Shown in pieces: positions 21,508 through 29,349 of a stretch of 29,349 nucleotides of DNA; positions within the stretch are counted from its first letter, which is position 1; each line of letters opens with the position of its first letter. The stretch is taken from NCBI GenBank assembly GCA_903922535.1, contig CAIXUF010000389.1, forward strand, positions 1-29,349, read 5' to 3'. The stretch comes from Candidatus Hydrogenedentota bacterium (GTDB lineage Bacteria; Hydrogenedentota; Hydrogenedentia; Hydrogenedentiales; CAITNO01). Below the pieces are notes generated by a model. The model saw only the letters and a list, made by a program, of their open reading frames with translations. It searched no databases and had not been told where the DNA came from. Both the position numbers and the translations under genes were made by a program.

Positions 21508-24288
21508 ATGAATCGTGTTTCCCCCCTGTTGTCGCTTTTCCTCTTCGCGGTCCTCTCGTCCTTCAGTCCCGCGCATGCAGACAAGGAGTGTGCCGACGGC
21601 CTGCTCATGCGCGCGCCCGCGGGGGAACGCTATGCGGAGCGTAATCTTCAGGGCGAAACGATTCTGCCCAACGGCCGGATCATCACGCCGTCGGGCCGTC
21701 TCTTTCGGGTGGAACCGCACCCCTACGGGCTGACGCTGAGCCCGGACGGGCGGTGGCTCATCGCGGCCTGCACGGTGGGTCCGCAACTGTCCATCCTGGA
21801 CCTGGCCAACCCGGAAGCACCGGTGCAAACCACACTCGGCAACGGCAATGAGAAAGGCATCCTCGATGCGGCCTTCATGGGACTCGGCGTCGCGCGCGGT
21901 TCCGATGTGGTGTATGTGGCGGGCGGCAGTGACTACAGCATAATGGCGTTTGACATCGCCTCGCACGCGCAGATCTTCCGCATCTCCTGCGACCATGAAA
22001 GCGACGGCAAACGCTGTCAGTTCGGGTACGTGGGCGACCTGAGGCTCTCGCCGGACGGCAAGCTGCTTTATGCCGTGGACCAGTCCAATTTCCAAATGCT
22101 CATTGTCGACCTTGAGCAGCAGAAGGTCATCAACTCCATCCCGGTGGGCCGCTATCCCTTCGGCATCGCATTGTCCCCCGACGGACGGCGCGCCTATGTG
22201 GCCAACGTGGGCATGTTCGAGTACGCCAAACTCGTGAAAAAGTCCGGGGGCATGGCCAAGCTGCACTTCCCGCCCTACGGCGTGCCGTCCAAAGAGGCCA
22301 AGAAGGGCGTTGACCTCAAAATGGACGATGATGGCGACGACGAGGTGCACGTCCCCGGCCTTGGGGACCCCAACGACATCCGCGCGATGTCCGTGTGGAC
22401 CATTGACATCTCTGTGTGCGGACGCGAGGCGGTGATTGGAAAGGCCAAGACAGGCCACCTCGTGGGCGAGAAACTGGAGGACTTTCCCGCCGTCGGCGGA
22501 AGCAGCCCCAATTCGCTGGTCGCCACCGAGAAGCATGTCTATGTGTCGAACGGCAGCAACGACAGCATCACCGTCGTCAACGCGCGGACTGGCTGGCGCC
22601 AGAAGGACATAGACCTCAAGTTCTGTCCCGCCGCGAGTCGCCTGCGGGGCATGATTCCCTTCGGCCTGGCGCTATCGCCGGACCGGCAGACCCTGTACGT
22701 CGCCGAGGCGGGCGTCAACGCCGTCGGCGTGGTCCGGATAAAGGACAACAAGGTGCTGGGCCACATCCCGACCGCATGGTTCCCAAGCAAACTGGCCGTG
22801 TCACCGGACGGCAAACGGCTCTATGTCGCCTGTGCCAAGGGAATCGGTTCGGGACCCAATGACGGGCCCAACCATGCATCCGGCGATCCGACGTCTGTCG
22901 GGGCGCTCATGCGCGGATACGTGAACATCATTGACCTGTCGGGAACGCAGGAGGAACTGGACGCGCTGACGGCAAAGGCCGTCGCCAACAATGTTGAACT
23001 CTACCCCCGAGCTCAGGACACGCGCACAGAAGGCCATCCGGTTCCGCCAACACACGACGCCTGGAAAAGTCCCATCAGGCACATCATCTATGTCACCAAG
23101 GAAAACCGCACCTACGTCGAGATTTTCGGTGCATGGCCCGGCGGGCACGGCGACGCCAATGTGTGCCGCCTCGGCAAGCCCATCGACGTGTCCAACAAGG
23201 ACAACAGCAGGACGGTCAAGAGCGTGGTCCTGATGCCCAACCACCTTGCGCTTGCGAAGCGTTTCGCCATGAGCGACAACTTCTACTGCGACTCCGACCA
23301 CTCGGTGGACGGCCACCGCTGGCTGGTGGGCGTCTATCCGAACGAGTTCATGGAATGCCGCATCGGTGAAAACGCCCGGGGCGACGGCCCCGGCAACTTC
23401 GCCTTCATCGAGTCCTCCGGCGCGGTCTACCCCGAGGACTACAACGAGGGCGGCGCTATCTGGGAGCATTTTGACCGCAACCGTGTCCACTTCCGTAATT
23501 ACGGTCTGGGCTTTGAGTTCAAGCCGCAGGAGGAAAAGCAGTCCTTCCACGACACGGGCATCCGATTAAACATCAATTATCCCATGCCCAAGCCGCTGTT
23601 CGACAACACCTCGCGGCAGTACGCCACTTTCAACACGAACATACCCGACCAATTCCGGATTGAACAGTTTGAGCGCGAGTACCGCGAACGCTGGGTTTCA
23701 GGAAAAGAGCCCTTCCCGGACGTCATCACGCTGATGCTGCCCAACGACCACGGCTCCGGCGAGCGGCCCGAGGACGGGTATCCCTTTTGGGGCTCCTACA
23801 TGAGCGACAACGATCTTGCGCTGGGCCGTTTGGTGGAAATGATCAGCCACAGCCCCTACTGGAAGGACACCGTCATCTTCGTCACCGAGGACGACGCGCA
23901 GGGGTACCGCGACTCGGTCGATGCGCACCGCTCCATCTGCATGGCAATCGGCCCCTATGTGCGCCGCGACTACGTCTCGCACCGGCACACCAGCATGTCC
24001 AGCACCCTCAAGACCATGTTCCTGATCCTGGGCATACCGGCGCTCAACCAATACGACGGCTTTGCCAGCGACCTTGCCGACATGTTCACCCAGACACCGG
24101 AGAATACCGAACCCTACAACGCGCTGCCGGTGAACAAGGAAGTATTCGACCCGGAGTTCGCGCTGGGCCCCTTCGACACCAAGTTCAACTGGAAGGCCAT
24201 GGAAGTCCGCGAACCCGCGGACGACCAAACCTACCTCGAAAAGGACCCCTACGGGCAGAACGGTCCGGCGGGCCACACGCCGAGGTAG
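21508..24288 (+). CDS. Secreted YncE-like beta-propeller/alkaline phosphatase-family phosphoesterase
   Basis: The 926-residue product has a signal peptide (cleavage after SPAHA, about residue 24). A YVTN-type seven-bladed propeller follows (about 40-480), with repeated LSPDGRWLIAA, LSPDGKLLYAVD, LSPDGRRAYVANVG and VSPDGKRLYVACAKG. The C-terminal half (about 525-905) is a phosphoesterase/alkaline-phosphatase-superfamily domain: HIIYVTKENRTYVEIFG, NFYCDSDHSVDGHRWLVG, and the metal-site region VIFVTEDDAQGYRDSVDAHR. This matches the bifunctional YncE/alkaline phosphatase-like family of about 900 residues. It is presumably periplasmic and hydrolyses an unknown phosphoester. GGGAG nine bases ahead supports the ATG at 21508. 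It may be co-transcribed with the small membrane protein. Conserved metal ligands appear present. Confidence 0.9.
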   Translation: MNRVSPLLSLFLFAVLSSFSPAHADKECADGLLMRAPAGERYAERNLQGETILPNGRIITPSGRLFRVEPHPYGLTLSPDGRWLIAACTVGPQLSILDLANPEAPVQTTLGNGNEKGILDAAFMGLGVARGSDVVYVAGGSDYSIMAFDIASHAQIFRISCDHESDGKRCQFGYVGDLRLSPDGKLLYAVDQSNFQMLIVDLEQQKVINSIPVGRYPFGIALSPDGRRAYVANVGMFEYAKLVKKSGGMAKLHFPPYGVPSKEAKKGVDLKMDDDGDDEVHVPGLGDPNDIRAMSVWTIDISVCGREAVIGKAKTGHLVGEKLEDFPAVGGSSPNSLVATEKHVYVSNGSNDSITVVNARTGWRQKDIDLKFCPAASRLRGMIPFGLALSPDRQTLYVAEAGVNAVGVVRIKDNKVLGHIPTAWFPSKLAVSPDGKRLYVACAKGIGSGPNDGPNHASGDPTSVGALMRGYVNIIDLSGTQEELDALTAKAVANNVELYPRAQDTRTEGHPVPPTHDAWKSPIRHIIYVTKENRTYVEIFGAWPGGHGDANVCRLGKPIDVSNKDNSRTVKSVVLMPNHLALAKRFAMSDNFYCDSDHSVDGHRWLVGVYPNEFMECRIGENARGDGPGNFAFIESSGAVYPEDYNEGGAIWEHFDRNRVHFRNYGLGFEFKPQEEKQSFHDTGIRLNINYPMPKPLFDNTSRQYATFNTNIPDQFRIEQFEREYRERWVSGKEPFPDVITLMLPNDHGSGERPEDGYPFWGSYMSDNDLALGRLVEMISHSPYWKDTVIFVTEDDAQGYRDSVDAHRSICMAIGPYVRRDYVSHRHTSMSSTLKTMFLILGIPALNQYDGFASDLADMFTQTPENTEPYNALPVNKEVFDPEFALGPFDTKFNWKAMEVREPADDQTYLEKDPYGQNGPAGHTPR

Positions 24289-24326
24289 GCGAAGCTATCC
24301 TTTCAGATTATCGGAAAACCAGGTTC

Positions 24327-24477
24327 TCGCCGGCAACAAAACCGGCGATGACCCGCCCGTCAACACCGTCATGGCGGTGCACTGGCCGCCCTTCGGTAGA
24401 GCGCGTGTTTTTAGACGCGCTATTCTGGCGCGATCTTCCTGTAGCCCGCGCTGAACGAATGCGGCAGGATGCCGCAT
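24327..24477. repeat. Three perfect hairpins in the 291-bp intergenic region
   Basis: The stretch 24289-24579 has no credible gene. It holds three separate inverted repeats: TCGCCGG/CCGGCGA with an 8-nt loop (24327-24348), AGCGCGT/ACGCGCT with loop GTTTTTAG (24400-24421), and ATGCGGCA/TGCCGCAT with a 3-nt loop (24459-24477). None is followed by a clear T run. They may protect the mRNA end, act as Rho-dependent or REP-like elements, or form a small RNA. Confidence 0.5.
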
Positions 24478-24523
24478 CTGCGCAATTCACGCCTTCAGGC
24501 TTCCCAAATGACCGTCATGACCG

Positions 24524-24532
24524 TGCTATAAT
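24524..24532 (+). promoter_or_regulatory. Extended -10 promoter for the repeat-protein gene
   Basis: TGCTATAAT is a perfect -10 hexamer (24527-24532) with the TGn extension, which can work without a -35 box; no good -35 is seen. The start near 24539 leaves about 40 nt before the ATG at 24580. Confidence 0.55.
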
Positions 24533-24579
24533 CGCCCCGGCATCCAGCAGCAGCGAAGCGAACTGCAGAGAGGTGTGAT

Positions 24580-27318
24580 ATGAACCATAGCGAGAGACTA
24601 TCAACCCGTATCGCGACCGGGCTTGCCGCTGTGCTTTTCTTGGCTATCGCGTGGCTGAACGCGGGGGCGTTCGCGCAGACCAGCAGCACCCCGCGCGAGG
24701 AAACATGGGTAACGAACGGGGCCGTGAACGCCATTGTCACGACGCCCACAACGACCTATATCGGTGGCGAGTTCACCTATGTGGGACCGTGCACGGGCAA
24801 TGGCGTACCCATTGACACAGGCACGGGCGCGGCCGTGGGCGTCTATCCCAAGGTGACCGGGTATGTATATGCCACTGTCCCGGACGGCGCGGGCGGCTGG
24901 TACATCGGCGGCCGCTTCACCCAGGTAGGAACCGTGGCGCTAAATAACATCGCCCACACTTTGGCCGACGGGACCGTGGACTCCACCTGGAACCCCAACG
25001 CTAGCGACAACCACGGTTCTCCCTTGGTCAATACTTTGGCGGTGTCGGGAACGGCGGTGTACGCCGGAGGCCAGTTCACGAGCATCGGTGGGCAGACGCG
25101 GAACTATATCGCTGCGCTCGATACGGTGACGGGCCTCGCAACCGCCTGGAACCCTAACGCGGACGGCGCGGTTTCCGCCTTGGCGGTGTCGGGGACGACG
25201 GTGTACGCCGGGGGTAATTTCATTTCCATCGGCGGGCAGGCGCGAAGCTGCATCGCCGCACTCGATACCGCGACGGGCCTCGCAACCACCTGGAACCCCA
25301 ACGCAGGCAACTTATTGGTCTCCGCCTTGGCGGTGTCGGGAACGACGGTGTACGCCGGGGGCGACTTCACCACCATCGGCGGGCAGACGCGGCACCACAT
25401 CGCCGCGCTCGATGCCACGACGGGCCTCGCGACCGCCTGGAACCCCAGCGCGGACTACGGCGGTGTATACGCCTTGGCGGTGTCGGGGACGACGGTGTAC
25501 GCCGGAGGGTGGTTCACTTCTATCGGCGGGCAGACGCGGAACAATATCGCCGCGCTCGACGCCGGGACGGGCCTCGCGACCGCTTGGAACCCCAGCACAG
25601 ACTACGGCGATGTACACGCCTTGGCGGTGTCCGGTACGACAGTCTACGCCGGGGGTGCTTTCACGAAAATCGGCGGGCAGACGAGGAACAACATCGCTGC
25701 GCTCGACTCCGGAACGGGTCTCGCAACGGCCTGGAACCCCAACACGGGCGACCGTGTCTACACCTTGGCGGTGTCGGAGACGACGGTGTACGCCGGAGGC
25801 TCGTTCACGAGCATCGGCGGGCAGACGCGGAAATACATCGCCGCGCTCGATGCCACGACGGGCCGCGCGACCGCCTGGAACCCCACTGCGGGCGGCGGTG
25901 TGCAAGCCTTGGCGGTGTCCGGCACGACGGTGTACGCCGGGGGCAACTTCACGGTTATCGGCGGGCAGATGCGGAGCAAGATCGCCGCGCTCGATGCCAC
26001 GACAGGCCTCGCGACCGCCTGGAACCCCAACGCGGGGTTCAGCGGCATGTATTACGGCGTCATGGCCTTGGCGCTGTCGGGAACGACAGTGTACGCCGGG
26101 GGGAACTTCACTAGCGTCGGCGGGCAGACGCGAAACTATATCGCCGCGCTCGATACAGTGACGGGCCTCGCGACCGCCTGGAACCCCAGCGCCGACAGCG
26201 AGGTCTCCGCCTTGGCGGTGTCGGGGACGACGGTGTACGCCGGAGGCCAGTTCACGAGCATCGGCGGGCAGGCGCGAAGCTGTATCGCCGAACTAGATAC
26301 CACAACGGGCCTCGCGACCGCTTGGAACCCCAACGCAGGCAACTTATTAGTCTCCGCCTTGGCGGTGTCGGGGACAACGGTGTACGCCGGAGGCTCGTTC
26401 ACGAGCATCGGCGGGCAGACGCGGAAATACATCGCCGCCCTCGATACAGTGTCGGGCCTCGCGACCGCCTGGAACCCCAGCGCGAACTATATAGTCGAAG
26501 CCTTGGCGGTGTCGGGGACGACGGTGTACACCGGAGGCCAGTTCACGAGCATCGGCGGACAGACGCGGAACTGCATCGCCGCGCTCGACTCCGCAACGGG
26601 ACTCGCGACCACCTGGAACCCCAGCGCAGACTACGGCGATGTCTACGCCTTGGCGGCGTCGGGGACGACCGTGTACGCTGGGGGCGCTTTCGTGAAAATC
26701 GGCGGGCAGACGCGTAAGGGGTTTGCGGACTTCCGCGATCCGACGGCGGATATCACGCCGCCGACGGGCACGATTATCATCGACAACAACCGTTCGGCCA
26801 CGAACACCCGCGATGTCACGTTGGTACTGACTTGGGATGACGGCGTCAACGGCTCGGGTGTGTCGCGCATGCGTTTTAGCAATGACGGGGCAATCTGGTC
26901 TGCCTGGGAAGTCCTGCAGGCAACGCGCCCCTACACGCTCCCGGGCGGGGACGGTCACAAGACGGTCCGGGTCCAGTACCTCGACAAGGCGAACAACCGC
27001 TCCGCCGTTTTCAGCGACTACATCCGTCTGGATACCGCGCCGCCCACCGGCACCATCATCATAAACGCCGGCGCATTGACCACAACGACCCAGTCGGTCT
27101 CGTTGGGCCTGACCTGGGCCGACACGGGCACCGGGGTATCACGCATGCGCTTCAGCGACAATGGGTCCTCGTGGACAGCTTGGATGCCACCCACGGCGAC
27201 GCGCGCCCATATGCTGCCGGCGGGGCTGGGCTACCATACGGTGCGAGTGCAATACCTAGATGGCGCGAACAATTACTCCGCCGTGTACAACGACTACATC
27301 AAACTGGTGGCGCAGTGA
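24580..27318 (+). CDS. Secreted delta-60-type repeat protein with two C-terminal Ig-like domains
   Basis: The 912-residue product has a signal peptide ending AGAFA (about residue 32), then two degenerate and twelve well-conserved repeats of about 47 residues (about 150-715). The repeat core reads ALAVSGTTVYAGGNFTSIGG followed by QTRNYIAALD and TGLATAWNP. This is the delta-60/beta-propeller-like repeat type of secreted proteins. Residues about 724-912 are two related Ig-like modules, each with PPTGTIII, VSRMRFS and HTVRVQYLD or KTVRVQYLD. No catalytic motif or anchor is seen. GAGAGG precedes the ATG. The repeats are nearly identical in DNA, so the gene can expand or contract by recombination. 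It is likely a surface or extracellular binding protein; the ligand is unknown. A strong terminator follows. Confidence 0.85.
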   Translation: MNHSERLSTRIATGLAAVLFLAIAWLNAGAFAQTSSTPREETWVTNGAVNAIVTTPTTTYIGGEFTYVGPCTGNGVPIDTGTGAAVGVYPKVTGYVYATVPDGAGGWYIGGRFTQVGTVALNNIAHTLADGTVDSTWNPNASDNHGSPLVNTLAVSGTAVYAGGQFTSIGGQTRNYIAALDTVTGLATAWNPNADGAVSALAVSGTTVYAGGNFISIGGQARSCIAALDTATGLATTWNPNAGNLLVSALAVSGTTVYAGGDFTTIGGQTRHHIAALDATTGLATAWNPSADYGGVYALAVSGTTVYAGGWFTSIGGQTRNNIAALDAGTGLATAWNPSTDYGDVHALAVSGTTVYAGGAFTKIGGQTRNNIAALDSGTGLATAWNPNTGDRVYTLAVSETTVYAGGSFTSIGGQTRKYIAALDATTGRATAWNPTAGGGVQALAVSGTTVYAGGNFTVIGGQMRSKIAALDATTGLATAWNPNAGFSGMYYGVMALALSGTTVYAGGNFTSVGGQTRNYIAALDTVTGLATAWNPSADSEVSALAVSGTTVYAGGQFTSIGGQARSCIAELDTTTGLATAWNPNAGNLLVSALAVSGTTVYAGGSFTSIGGQTRKYIAALDTVSGLATAWNPSANYIVEALAVSGTTVYTGGQFTSIGGQTRNCIAALDSATGLATTWNPSADYGDVYALAASGTTVYAGGAFVKIGGQTRKGFADFRDPTADITPPTGTIIIDNNRSATNTRDVTLVLTWDDGVNGSGVSRMRFSNDGAIWSAWEVLQATRPYTLPGGDGHKTVRVQYLDKANNRSAVFSDYIRLDTAPPTGTIIINAGALTTTTQSVSLGLTWADTGTGVSRMRFSDNGSSWTAWMPPTATRAHMLPAGLGYHTVRVQYLDGANNYSAVYNDYIKLVAQ
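25030..26720 (+). repeat. Tandem coding repeat array, about 141-bp period
   Basis: Twelve direct repeats share blocks such as GGTGTCGGGGACGACGGTGT and TCGGCGGGCAGACGCG at regular spacing. Differences are few and include third positions. The array lies wholly inside the gene at 24580-27318 and keeps its reading frame. It is not a CRISPR: there are no short identical repeats with unique spacers. Confidence 0.9.
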
Positions 27319-27397
27319 CGATCGCGCCAGCCTGAGCCCGATGACAACAACACCGCCAAGTATGACGACGGTCGAAGAATTACCTGTGCATAAAACA

Positions 27398-27423
27398 CCC
27401 CCGGCTCGAAAACGCGCCGGGGG
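27398..27423. terminator. Terminator shared by convergent genes
   Basis: CCCCCGGC and GCCGGGGG form a perfect 8-bp stem with a 10-nt loop. On the plus strand it is followed by CGGACTTCTTCTTTG, about 80 nt after the repeat-protein stop. On the minus strand it is followed by TGTTTTATGC, about 80 nt after the stop of the gene at 27504. It suits both directions. Confidence 0.7.
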
Positions 27424-27503
27424 CGGACTTCTTCTTTGAGGGAACCGGCATTTCAAGCCAACCGGCACCCAAGGGATAGCTTCCCAAATGATGAAAAAAA
27501 TGT

Positions 27504-28889
27504 CTATAACAGATAGGGATAGCACCGTTTGATGAGATTCCGTTCCTCATCGTTCAGGTCTTTGAGCGCCACAGGTTTGTCCTGCGGACGGATGCCCTTC
27601 TGGTTGAGCCGGTTCATCAGGCTCCAGTTGCGGCCCTTGTCCTTGGGGTCCTCGGCCTTGAGGTCATAGCGCGTGAAGTCGATGGCCGTTTCCGGACCGT
27701 TTGCCTTCCAGTCGCGCAGCAGCGCCAGCCGGAAGTCCCGGTTCATGAACCAGCGCATCTCCAGGTTCTCCTCGGAACCGAAAACGCCCGTGCCCCGTTG
27801 CACGAAGCGGTAATCAAGGCCCGCATTGTCCTTGCGCGCGGCGCGCCAGGCATTGCCATACTCGCCCTGGGTCACACAGCGGCTCTGGGGCCAGCGTTGC
27901 CGGGTCTGTTCGAGCCACTTGGGCAGGCATTCGAGCAGGAGCTTCTTGTCCTTGCCCCCGTCGAGGTTGAACAGGGACAACTCCCAGAACGTGGTGACCC
28001 CCGCAAACTTGTTGAGATCAAAACCCGCGTCAAAATGGGCACCCGTGGTGGCCATGACCTCCTTCATGCCCGTGTCGGCGCCGAGGCGCATGAAGGTCTC
28101 AATCGGCCCCAGTCCCATGCAGCTGTTGTATGTCGCGGTGCATCCGGCGCGGCGCGCCGAAACAAAATCGCAGGTCCATCCATCCAGATTCACGCAGTCG
28201 ATGAAATCGTCCACGCCCTGCGCCGGCTTGCAAAAATGCTCCTGCGACGGGTAATAGGGATAACAGATGGACCCGTCGCCGTCGCCGTTGTCCACGGCGT
28301 ACTGGCTCCAGATGTTGCCCTGGCAGACATGGACGCCCTCCTTCTCGGCCAGGTGGCGCAGGTTGTCCGCCGCGAGATACCCGGCAACGACGCTCTGCGG
28401 GCGGTAGCCGCCGCCCACCATCTCTGAAACCATTTGCAGAGCATCGTGCAGATCGGCGTTGACCTGCTCGCGCGTGTTGTACATGTTGGCGAAATAGCCG
28501 CCGGGGATAAACGTGATATCGTCGCCGTGCTTGTGGTGGCATTCCACGGCAAACTCGCGGATGGCCTTGTAGTTGTCCCGCTTGTCCTGCAAGGCCCACC
28601 AACTGAACGCCCACGTCATGCGTCCGCCGGGCCAGCCCCGCTCGAATGCGGCTCGGAACTGGCGGGCCGTTTCCGGCGAGTGTATGTCTGCCTCGTCGCT
28701 GCCGATCAACTGGTCGCGCCCGGCCTCAATCTGGTTGACGCGGATGACCGTGTTGAAGGTCAGAAAACGGCCGCCCTCCAGCGACGGCGGCGCGCTTGCG
28801 GCATCCGCCGCCGGGGTCCGGCGCGCCGCGCCGGCCGCCGCCACTGCGGCCAGGGCATTCTGCATGAACTGTCTGCGATTCTGGCGCAT
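27504..28889 (-). CDS. Tat-exported DUF3863-like protein, putative glycoside hydrolase-like
   Basis: The 461-residue product has a twin-arginine signal (NRRQFMQ followed by a hydrophobic Ala-rich stretch), so it should be exported folded. The mature part begins FLTFNTVIRVNQIEAGRDQ and contains WAFSWWALQDKRDNYK, FIPGGYFANMYNTREQVN, VCQGNIWSQYAVDNGDGD, YPYYPSQEHFCKPAQG and CVTQGEYGNAWR. From memory these resemble the DUF3863/DUF3864 pair found in gut Bacteroides and related environmental bacteria. The repeated Trp/Tyr/Asp segments suggest a TIM-barrel polysaccharide-deacetylase or glycosidase-like fold, but no activity is established. The ATG at 28889 is preferred because it starts the Tat signal and GGAG is 11 bases ahead; an upstream ATG at 28979 lies within the preceding gene. 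It follows the SGNH hydrolase gene by 58 bp and is probably in its operon. Confidence 0.72.
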   Translation of the reverse strand: MRQNRRQFMQNALAAVAAAGAARRTPAADAASAPPSLEGGRFLTFNTVIRVNQIEAGRDQLIGSDEADIHSPETARQFRAAFERGWPGGRMTWAFSWWALQDKRDNYKAIREFAVECHHKHGDDITFIPGGYFANMYNTREQVNADLHDALQMVSEMVGGGYRPQSVVAGYLAADNLRHLAEKEGVHVCQGNIWSQYAVDNGDGDGSICYPYYPSQEHFCKPAQGVDDFIDCVNLDGWTCDFVSARRAGCTATYNSCMGLGPIETFMRLGADTGMKEVMATTGAHFDAGFDLNKFAGVTTFWELSLFNLDGGKDKKLLLECLPKWLEQTRQRWPQSRCVTQGEYGNAWRAARKDNAGLDYRFVQRGTGVFGSEENLEMRWFMNRDFRLALLRDWKANGPETAIDFTRYDLKAEDPKDKGRNWSLMNRLNQKGIRPQDKPVALKDLNDEERNLIKRCYPYLL

Positions 28890-28947
28890 GAAAAGGCACT
28901 CCTTCGTTGGTTCGTCGGCGGAGCGGCGTTCCCGCCGTTTTGGGTTT

Positions 28948-29349
28948 CTATGGGCAGGAAGGCAACAGTCTGTTTTCATCGATGCAGTGCTGGAGCAGTT
29001 CCGCCACTATCCGGTGCCCCTCCCTGTTCGGATGGAGGTTGTCGTCTGAACAGAACACCCTGTCCAGACCAGCCCGCATGAAGTTCTCTTCGGGATTGAC
29101 GACGCGAAAGCCGAGACGGGTGTACAGGTTGACCCGGTCTTCGGCAAAACGCACCGTGGACGGACGGTCGGAAATGGTGCCCAAAGGAAACACCACCACC
29201 ACTACGGGAATCCCCGTCTGTTTTGACCAGATGGCCAGCGATGAGTAGCTGGTTTCCACCAGGTCCCTGCCCCGCTGTTTCTCCCACACCAACATCAGCT
29301 TGAGTTCCACCAGACTAAGGAACGCGGACCGACCCCGCCAGAAATGCCA
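28948..29349 (-). CDS. SGNH/GDSL hydrolase, C-terminal part (truncated by window edge)
   Basis: The frame is open to the last base, so about 133 C-terminal residues of a longer protein are seen. Block V of the SGNH fold is clear: DDNLHPNREGHRIVAELL, with the catalytic Asp and His of D-x-x-H. Upstream, GIPVVVVVFPLG is the central strand region of the fold. The GDSL serine, Gly and Asn blocks would lie beyond the window. Such proteins are lipases or carbohydrate/acyl esterases, often deacetylating glycans. A GTG near 29310 could be read as a start, but open coding continues beyond it with WRGRSAFLSLVELKL, so truncation is more likely. It is probably co-transcribed with the DUF3863-like gene. 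Confidence 0.8.
   Translation of the reverse strand, partial: WHFWRGRSAFLSLVELKLMLVWEKQRGRDLVETSYSSLAIWSKQTGIPVVVVVFPLGTISDRPSTVRFAEDRVNLYTRLGFRVVNPEENFMRAGLDRVFCSDDNLHPNREGHRIVAELLQHCIDENRLLPSCP

Noticed and set aside
21139..22536. A 465-codon minus-strand ORF opposite the phosphoesterase gene
   Set aside because: It runs antisense across two real genes, has no credible ribosome-binding site and no recognisable domain.
25030..26720. Possible CRISPR array
   Set aside because: The period is about 141 bp, in frame, and the intervals are also conserved; there are no unique spacers.
25312..26958. Minus-strand ORFs of about 200 codons over the repeat array
   Set aside because: They copy the periodicity of the plus-strand repeats and have no ribosome-binding site or signal; they are by-products of the repeat.

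Overview
The window looks like a chromosomal segment of a GC-rich, uncultivated Gram-negative bacterium, perhaps from Hydrogenedentota or the planctomycete/PVC side of the tree. This placement is inference. It rests on the Lgt variant with a GRIGCFLNGCCWG core, the zinc-ribbon/Ser-Thr kinase/FGE-like fusion, secreted GH92 and GH106 enzymes, large TIG and InlB-type repeat proteins, and beta-propeller proteins with signal peptides. I see no phage genes, transposase, integrase, CRISPR array, rRNA or tRNA.

Region 1 (1-1368, minus strand) is nitrogen control. glnB (PII) lies upstream of glnA (truncated by the window edge), with a textbook sigma-54 -24/-12 element about 200 bp before glnB. Region 2 (1369-5925) holds a roughly 320-bp stretch without a recognisable gene, a strong hairpin terminator, and a 1290-residue C-terminally anchored surface protein. 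That gene is driven by a perfect consensus sigma-70 promoter with a palindrome over the predicted start point and a leader of about 210 nt. Region 3 (6134-8287, minus) is a two-gene operon: a cohesin-like secreted protein followed by lgt.

Region 4 (8342-14648, plus) carries a Zn-ribbon/protein kinase/FGE-like fusion, a GH92 alpha-mannosidase and a secreted beta-propeller protein. Region 5 (14677-15276, minus) is the most unusual part. Two tandem small-peptide genes (38 and 41 codons), each with a strong Shine-Dalgarno site, follow a leader predicted to fold into three hairpins and end at a strong U-tract terminator. They are too short for normal gene calling. Region 6 (15504-19014, plus) has a GH106-type alpha-L-rhamnosidase and a HEPN/MNT nucleotidyltransferase pair carrying type VII toxin-antitoxin motifs.

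Region 7 (19082-20827) has rpmJ for the zinc-free L36 type with its own promoter and terminator, converging on an orphan NtrC-type sigma-54 activator. Region 8 (20975-24288, plus) has a small membrane protein and a YncE-like propeller/phosphoesterase. Region 9 (24289-27423) has three unexplained hairpins and a delta-60-type repeat protein with two Ig-like domains. Region 10 (27504-29349, minus) has a Tat-exported DUF3863-like protein and the 3' part of an SGNH hydrolase gene.

Together the genes suggest a cell that exports carbohydrate-active enzymes (mannosidase, rhamnosidase, SGNH esterase) and large surface adhesins, makes lipoproteins, and controls nitrogen uptake through sigma-54. The sigma-54 activator encoded in the same window is a candidate, unproven, regulator of glnB-glnA.
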